NCBI GenBank assembly: GCA_948687865.1
Contig: CAPQQE010000043.1
Location: 1-10,218 of the forward strand
Length of the DNA stretch: 10,218 bases
DNA from: an uncultured Bacilli bacterium
GTDB lineage: Bacteria > Bacillota_I > Bacilli_A > RF39 > UBA660
Direction: 5' to 3'
Below, piece after piece: positions 6,519-10,218 of the stretch. The notes beneath the pieces were generated by a model that had not been told where the DNA came from, made no database searches, and saw nothing but the letters and a program-made list of their open reading frames with translations. Positions within the stretch are counted from its first letter, which is position 1. Each line of letters starts with the position of its first letter. A program made the translations under genes and the position numbers.

Positions 6519-7072
6519 AGTAATTTCACCAACCTCTCTATTATTTTCTTATCACATTTATACAAGACATAATTAAAATCTTTCTTATTAAAATCTATAC
6601 TTGCCTTTTCCCTTAATTCAAAATCACTATCAGATATATTATCTCTTTTCATTGCTCTTTTTTTTCTAATCTCATATGGTACATCTAAAAATATCTTTAA
6701 ATCACAAATATTAAAATACTTAGTAGTGGATAATAATATCCAATCTAAAATAATAATCTTATCTTTATTGTCATTTAAAAATTTATCAATTTTCATCTGC
6801 ATATATTTCCATGTTATATGAGATAATTTTTTCATTTCATTTCTAGAATTAAAAACTATTTCACCAAGTTTTTTTCTATCAATAATATTTTCTGTAATGA
6901 TTAAATCTCCAAACGAATTTATTAGTTCTTTTTTAACTTCTGGTAATAATAAAACTTCATGCCCTACTTTATCTATATCTAAATGTATAGCTTTATTATT
7001 AGTTAATTTTATTATTTGATTTGATAATGTACTTTTACCACTTCCAGATTTACCACAAATACCTATAATCAT
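6515..7072 (-). CDS. coaE: Dephospho-CoA kinase
   Basis: This enzyme phosphorylates the 3'-hydroxyl of dephospho-CoA, the last step of CoA synthesis. The 185 residues are slightly short for the family. It begins with a Walker A loop (IGICGKSGSGKST, G7-T15), then HLDIDKVGHEVL (D32, D34, H38), which corresponds to the substrate-binding D-x-D-x-x-x-H segment. Next come VFNSRNEMKKLSHITW, IILDWILL in place of the usual D-x-P-L-L-F-E, and a lid-like R-rich stretch (RKKRAMKR, 136-143). The missing 'PLLFE' spelling makes it a little divergent. The start ATG (7070-7072) has GGGAGGG (7079-7085). It is the first gene of the operon with coaD, the MBL hydrolase and the PHP phosphoesterase. Confidence 0.9.
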   Translation of the reverse strand: MIIGICGKSGSGKSTLSNQIIKLTNNKAIHLDIDKVGHEVLLLPEVKKELINSFGDLIITENIIDRKKLGEIVFNSRNEMKKLSHITWKYMQMKIDKFLNDNKDKIIILDWILLSTTKYFNICDLKIFLDVPYEIRKKRAMKRDNISDSDFELREKASIDFNKKDFNYVLYKCDKKIIERLVKLL

Positions 7073-7091
7073 ATACTTCCCTCCCGTATAC

Positions 7092-7120
7092 TTGTATTAT
7101 ATAGCAATGTCTGATATAAT
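7092..7120 (+). promoter_or_regulatory. Extended -10 promoter of the LysR-type regulator
   Basis: TTGTAT (7092-7097), 17 nt, then TATAAT (7115-7120) preceded by TGA, giving the extended TGnTATAAT form. The -35 overlaps the -10 (7096-7101) proposed for coaE on the other strand. Confidence 0.6.
7096..7101 (-). promoter_or_regulatory. -10 element for the coaE operon
   Basis: The minus strand reads TATAAT at this place, about 24 nt before the coaE ATG. The -35 region at 17 nt (TTTAAT) is weak, so an activator such as the divergent LysR protein could be needed. Confidence 0.45.
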
Positions 7121-7151
7121 TAAAATACATATTTATTATATCTGTTATAAC
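7113..7151. promoter_or_regulatory. Inverted repeats, candidate operator between coaE and lysR
   Basis: GATATAAT (7113-7120) and ATTATATC (7135-7142) form a perfect 8-bp inverted repeat with a 14-bp spacer, covering the regulator's own -10. Next to it is the palindrome GTTATAAC (7144-7151). LysR proteins bind dyads of the T-N11-A type near divergent promoters and commonly repress their own gene. The AT-rich setting makes chance symmetry possible. Confidence 0.45.
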
Positions 7152-7162
7152 TGGAGGTTATT

Positions 7163-8074
7163 ATGAATATAGATTTTGAATTATATAGAATTTTTTATGT
7201 AGTGGCAAATCACTCAAATATCACTAAAGCGAGTAAAGAGTTAAATATATCACAACCTGCGATTAGTAAATCAATTAAAAATTTAGAAGAACAGTTAGGT
7301 GGACAATTATTTGTAAGAACTAAAAGAGGTGTCATACTTACAGAAGAAGGAAAGGAATTTTATAATTATATTAAACAAGCAATTGAACATATAACAAATG
7401 CCGAAAATAAATTTACTGATCTTATTAATCTTGAGGCTGGTAGTATAAAAATTGGGATTAGTAAAACATTAACTAAAGAATTTTTACTTCCATATTTAGA
7501 AAAATTCCATGCTCTATATCCAAAAATAGACATAAAAATAATAACTAATGTAACATCTGATTTACTACCAAAGTTAAAAAACGGATTAATAGATTTAATA
7601 ATATTAAATCTAAATGATAAAAATTACGGTAGTGATATTGATATTATAAAATGTAAAAAAATAAATGATTGTTTTATAGTAAATAATAATTATAAAGAAC
7701 TAATTGATAAAGACTTATCAATAAAAGATTTAAATAATTATCCCTTAATATTACAATCTAAGGGATCTAATACTAGAGAATTTTTAGATAATTTAGCAGA
7801 AAAAAATAATGTTATACTTAAACCTAACATTGAGTTAGCAAGTTATTCATTAGTTATTGAATTTGCTAAAATAGGACTAGGTATAGGTTATGCAACTAAA
7901 GAATATATTAAAAACGAAATAAAAAATAAAGAATTATATGAATTAAAAATAAAAGAAAAAATACCTAGTAAATATATAGGAATTGCATTATCAAAAAATC
8001 ATTTACCAAATTTCAGTACTAAGAAATTAATAGAGATTATTACTAAATCAGAATTAAAAAATTCACAGCATTAA
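7163..8074 (+). CDS. LysR-type transcriptional regulator
   Basis: A 303-residue regulator of usual LTTR length and the only plus-strand gene. The winged helix-turn-helix is at residues about 3-62: FYVVANHSNITKASKELN, then ISQPAISKSIKNLEEQLG, then LFVRTKRGVILTEEGKEFY. A linker helix (about 63-90) follows. The effector-binding domain of the periplasmic-binding-protein fold starts near GSIKIGISKTLTKEFLLPYL and includes LKNGLIDLIIL and the late GLGIGYATKEYI. The ATG has GGAGG (7153-7157) 6 nt upstream. It is transcribed divergently from coaE, with shared regulatory DNA, so it may control itself and possibly the coaE operon. The effector cannot be told from the sequence. Confidence 0.93.
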   Translation: MNIDFELYRIFYVVANHSNITKASKELNISQPAISKSIKNLEEQLGGQLFVRTKRGVILTEEGKEFYNYIKQAIEHITNAENKFTDLINLEAGSIKIGISKTLTKEFLLPYLEKFHALYPKIDIKIITNVTSDLLPKLKNGLIDLIILNLNDKNYGSDIDIIKCKKINDCFIVNNNYKELIDKDLSIKDLNNYPLILQSKGSNTREFLDNLAEKNNVILKPNIELASYSLVIEFAKIGLGIGYATKEYIKNEIKNKELYELKIKEKIPSKYIGIALSKNHLPNFSTKKLIEIITKSELKNSQH

Positions 8075-8100
8075 ATACTATGAACCTTTATTTATATGCT
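8067..8100 (+). terminator. Weak hairpin at the end of the LysR gene
   Basis: AGCATTAAATA (8067-8077) can pair with TATTTA-T-ATGCT (8089-8100) with a one-base bulge, around the stop codon. No T tract follows, so it is at best a weak terminator in the convergent gap (8075-8149), where I see no other signal. Confidence 0.25.
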
Positions 8101-8149
8101 AAATTTATTAACATATATCTTTACATTAAACTTTGAATATAATATAAAA

Positions 8150-9322
8150 TTAGTGTTGTTTTATTCTTTTAAATATTTTTACATTTCTGCATTGAATTTT
8201 AGAATAAATATAAAGATATATCATAGAAAGAACTTGACCTATATAAGTACAAAATGCACTTGGAATGAATGAACATAATAATCTAATTACTCGTGATAAA
8301 GCATAAAATATATTATGTTTTTTATTATTATCATTTATTTGGAGGTAGCTCCATCTAAGAGTTTTTAATGGATCAACTAACATATCAATTATTTGAATTA
8401 ATAATATTATAAATAAAACTTTTATGTCTGGTTTATAATACCAATAAAGAGTTATATTCATTAATAAAGTAGTTCCTATTAAAATAAATAATAATTTATA
8501 GGCATTTTTTAAAGACTCTATATAATTAAATTTATTCTTCGCTAAATCTATTTTAGAGGCAGTACCAACAGAATCTAACATATCCCATTGTGTGTCTGTT
8601 GTCAGGCTTTCAAAATTTATTGCTGTAGCATATTTTTCACCATATGAAAAACTATTACCGAATCCTATTGCATAAATTAAAAACATACCTATATTTTTTA
8701 ATATACTAAATGACGTATATTTAATATTATCTCTAAGTAGTAAACAAAATTTAGTTCTCCTAAAATTTTTAACTAATAACACGAATACAATTATAAAATC
8801 TATAGTTAGAGTAATTATTATCGCTAAGTAATCTTTTAATATACTAGTTAAAAGGATTATTAGAATAAAATTGCTTAAATTAAATATTAAGTTTATCTTA
8901 TTTGCTTCTTTATTTTTATTTTCATAATATAGTTTTTGAACAATTAATTGCATAATGAAATTTAAATACATTAAAAACATAGAATAAATACAAAAGTTAA
9001 GATATATATCCTTATCCATGTTCATTATATTAATATAAATATCAGCATTTAATGATAATATTAAAGTCAATATACCAACAAAAAGAACACCAAAAATCAT
9101 ATTAGAATAAATTATATATTCTTTATTTAATTTTTTTGATGTTATATTTGGTCCTACAGCAAACAAACTTATAAATATCATATATAAAAATTGTAATGGA
9201 TATGTAAGAGAAAAAACATTAGAAATTTCCTTTGTAATAGTAAATCCCAATAATATACACATTATTATTGGCAATATTGATGTTAATAAATTATCTAAAC
9301 TAATTTGTAAAATTCTTTTCAT
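8150..9322 (-). CDS. MATE-like polytopic membrane protein
   Basis: A 390-residue integral membrane protein with about 11-12 hydrophobic segments (roughly 12-30, 42-60, 70-92, 107-128, 146-164, 166-186, 206-224, 275-298, 301-316, 340-360, 362-376). Early FSLTYPLQFLYMIFISLF and VGPNITSKK resemble the first helices of MATE (MatE) exporters. It is shorter than typical MATE pumps (about 450). A long polar stretch between the halves (about 225-270) contains FESLTTDTQWDMLDSVGTAS, which appears to be a conserved signature of a divergent MATE-like group, though this is from memory and not checked. Substrate unknown. The ATG has GAGGT at 9331-9335 and its own promoter. It is convergent with the LysR gene. 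Confidence 0.65.
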   Translation of the reverse strand: MKRILQISLDNLLTSILPIIMCILLGFTITKEISNVFSLTYPLQFLYMIFISLFAVGPNITSKKLNKEYIIYSNMIFGVLFVGILTLILSLNADIYINIMNMDKDIYLNFCIYSMFLMYLNFIMQLIVQKLYYENKNKEANKINLIFNLSNFILIILLTSILKDYLAIIITLTIDFIIVFVLLVKNFRRTKFCLLLRDNIKYTSFSILKNIGMFLIYAIGFGNSFSYGEKYATAINFESLTTDTQWDMLDSVGTASKIDLAKNKFNYIESLKNAYKLLFILIGTTLLMNITLYWYYKPDIKVLFIILLIQIIDMLVDPLKTLRWSYLQINDNNKKHNIFYALSRVIRLLCSFIPSAFCTYIGQVLSMIYLYIYSKIQCRNVKIFKRIKQH

Positions 9323-9369
9323 GTAATACCTCTTTTATTTAGTTAATTATATATAACTTTATTATATTT

Positions 9370-9399
9370 AGTATAGCACACTTTTAGTTTTTTTAACAA
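9370..9399 (-). promoter_or_regulatory. Extended -10 promoter of the MATE-like gene
   Basis: On the minus strand TTGTTA (9394-9399), 18 nt, then TATACT (9370-9375) preceded by TGC (extended -10 form). An A7 run follows the -35. It lies about 47 nt upstream of the ATG. Confidence 0.6.
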
Positions 9400-9440
9400 T
9401 ATTGACTATTTAATTATTTCATATTACCTTTTATATAATA

Positions 9441-9470
9441 AAATATCAATTCTATTTTGAACTGATATTT
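9441..9470 (-). terminator. Hairpin after the Ham1-like gene, probable terminator
   Basis: On the minus strand a 12-bp stem AAATATCAGTTC / GAATTGATATTT with a 6-nt loop (AAAATA). The single non-Watson-Crick pair is G-U when read on this strand but A-C on the other, which favours function in minus-strand RNA. The following T-rich stretch (TTTTATTATAT) is interrupted, so termination may be incomplete. Confidence 0.5.
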
Positions 9471-9488
9471 ATAATTATTCTAACTAAC

Positions 9489-10100
9489 TTACATATCTTT
9501 TACCAAGCATTTTGCACCTAAATAATTATTTTTGTACCACTCTATAAATATTTCTGTTGCTGATGTATGTCCATCGTTTTTATTATTTCTTTCGTCATCA
9601 TTCATTTCTGCCAAGGTTTTTGTATTATTATTTGGAATAAAAACATACCACAAATTAGATTTTGCTTTTTTTATTAAATCTCCGCGTTTAGAATACGCTA
9701 ATGTTCCTTTACTTATTCCATAGAAAGTTTGAAAATCTTTACCATCATAAAAAGTTAAACAATCAACAAATTTGCAGGATCTATTTTCTACATTTTTCAT
9801 AACTTCAAGAAGATTATCAATATCACTGGCGATTCCACTTCTTTTTACAAATGCCCCAGGAAATCCTGGATTATCAGGATAATTATCAATATAAAAACCT
9901 GAATCAGCTACAAAAACTGGATGTCCTAAAATTTCAAATGCTTGTCTAGCTTTTTCTTTTGATATAAATTCAATATCATTTACATCAGGTTCATTTAAAT
10001 CACACTTAAAATAAGTAATATTCATCCCAACATTATCAAATTTTTCTTTAACAGAAATATATTTACCATAATTTCCTGTTACATAAGTTAAGTTTTTCAT
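9489..10100 (-). CDS. Ham1/RdgB-type nucleotide pyrophosphatase, divergent
   Basis: Members of this family hydrolyse non-canonical purine NTPs (ITP, dITP, XTP) to the monophosphate and pyrophosphate. The start is placed at the ATG 10098-10100, giving 203 residues, because AAAGGAGA lies 9 nt before it and the protein then opens with MKNLTYVTGNYGKY, the family's N-terminal T-G-N-x-x-K triphosphate motif. A longer in-frame start at 10151 would lie inside the upstream gene. Other motifs: VADSGFYIDNYPDNPGFPG (catalytic D-S-G), CLTFYDGKDFQTF, GISKGTLAYSKRGD and KTLAEMNDDERN. Two usual substrate motifs are altered: F-G-Y-D-P is replaced by SNLWYVFIP and S-H-R by GHTS. It follows the SIS-like gene by 1 nt. 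It is a Ham1-fold protein, but its substrate may differ from that of classical RdgB. Confidence 0.82.
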   Translation of the reverse strand: MKNLTYVTGNYGKYISVKEKFDNVGMNITYFKCDLNEPDVNDIEFISKEKARQAFEILGHPVFVADSGFYIDNYPDNPGFPGAFVKRSGIASDIDNLLEVMKNVENRSCKFVDCLTFYDGKDFQTFYGISKGTLAYSKRGDLIKKAKSNLWYVFIPNNNTKTLAEMNDDERNNKNDGHTSATEIFIEWYKNNYLGAKCLVKDM

Positions 10101-10101
10101 A

Positions 10102-10218
10102 CTACATTTCTCCTTTAAAATTATACATTTTTTTAACAAGTCTTGGGTCATACTCTGGCATTGTTAAATCTATATTTTTATCATCAGCAATTTTTTTAGA
10201 TAGAAAATACATTTGAAG
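10102..10218 (-). CDS. C-terminal end of a probable SIS-domain sugar isomerase/deglycase (partial)
   Basis: The last 38 codons of a gene that enters from the right edge, ending at TAG (10102-10104). The visible part begins with LQMYFLSKKIADDKNID and ends in PEYDPRLVKKMYNFKGEM. This resembles the end of SIS-domain enzymes such as the GlmS isomerase domain or FrlB/AgaS ('LQ-x-x-A ... D-x-D-x-P-R-x-L-x-K'). The fragment is short, so the family is only suggested. The gap to the Ham1-like gene is a single base, and the end of this gene (FKGE codons) contains that gene's ribosome binding site, so they are co-transcribed. Confidence 0.5.
   Translation of the reverse strand, partial: LQMYFLSKKIADDKNIDLTMPEYDPRLVKKMYNFKGEM

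Noticed and set aside
9532..9723. Plus-strand open frame of 63 codons
   Set aside because: It is antisense to the Ham1-like gene and has no recognisable content.
10101..10151. Longer N-terminus for the Ham1-like gene
   Set aside because: The extension is an out-of-frame reading of the end of the SIS-like gene; the family's N-terminal motif begins right at the downstream ATG.

Overview
The window is AT-rich DNA (AT-rich coding third positions and AT-rich intergenic gaps) with standard TGG tryptophan codons, strong AGGAGG-type ribosome binding sites, tightly packed and overlapping genes, and sigma-A-like TTGACA/TATAAT promoters. This points to a low-GC member of the Bacillota (Clostridia or an uncultured Bacilli lineage). 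A collagen-like gene next to prealbumin/Cna-B-like proteins suggests a spore-former or an organism with a filamentous outer surface. I cannot name the species. Every gene except one LysR-type regulator lies on the minus strand, so transcription runs mostly right to left.

Left end (1-1300): a surface or spore-coat locus. It holds the start of a Gly-X-Thr collagen-like protein that runs off the left edge, then a two-gene operon (121 aa Cys-rich protein, then 181 aa Cna-B-like protein). The two operon products share a C-terminal tail of about 23 residues (LTDxNYxGLPIxxG). Both transcription units carry a CATANNNTA element upstream, which resembles the -10 of the mother-cell sporulation sigma factors.

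1300-2990: a GNAT acetyltransferase gene followed by an unrecognised 393 aa protein with two C-terminal membrane helices. They form an operon with a clear TTGACA-N18-TATACT promoter and an intrinsic terminator.

3030-4320: a single gene for a membrane-anchored GH25 lysozyme with extracellular Ig-like repeats. It has its own terminator and a hairpin in its leader.

4404-7072: a tightly coupled operon coaE-coaD-MBL hydrolase-PHP phosphoesterase, with junctions of -4, -8 and +1 nt. CoaD and CoaE catalyse the last two steps of coenzyme A synthesis. The PHP protein is of the TrpH/YciV type, some members of which hydrolyse 3',5'-ADP, the by-product of CoA-dependent phosphopantetheinylation. As read here the PHP gene is broken by a one-base excess in an A6 tract near its 5' end.

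7073-8100: a LysR-type regulator is divergent from coaE. The 90 bp between them carries overlapping promoters and a perfect 8-bp inverted repeat over the regulator's own -10.

8150-9400: a MATE-like polytopic membrane protein with its own extended -10 promoter. 9441-10218: the end of a probable SIS-domain sugar isomerase gene, followed after 1 nt by a divergent Ham1/RdgB-type nucleotide pyrophosphatase and a hairpin. No gap between genes exceeds about 170 bases.
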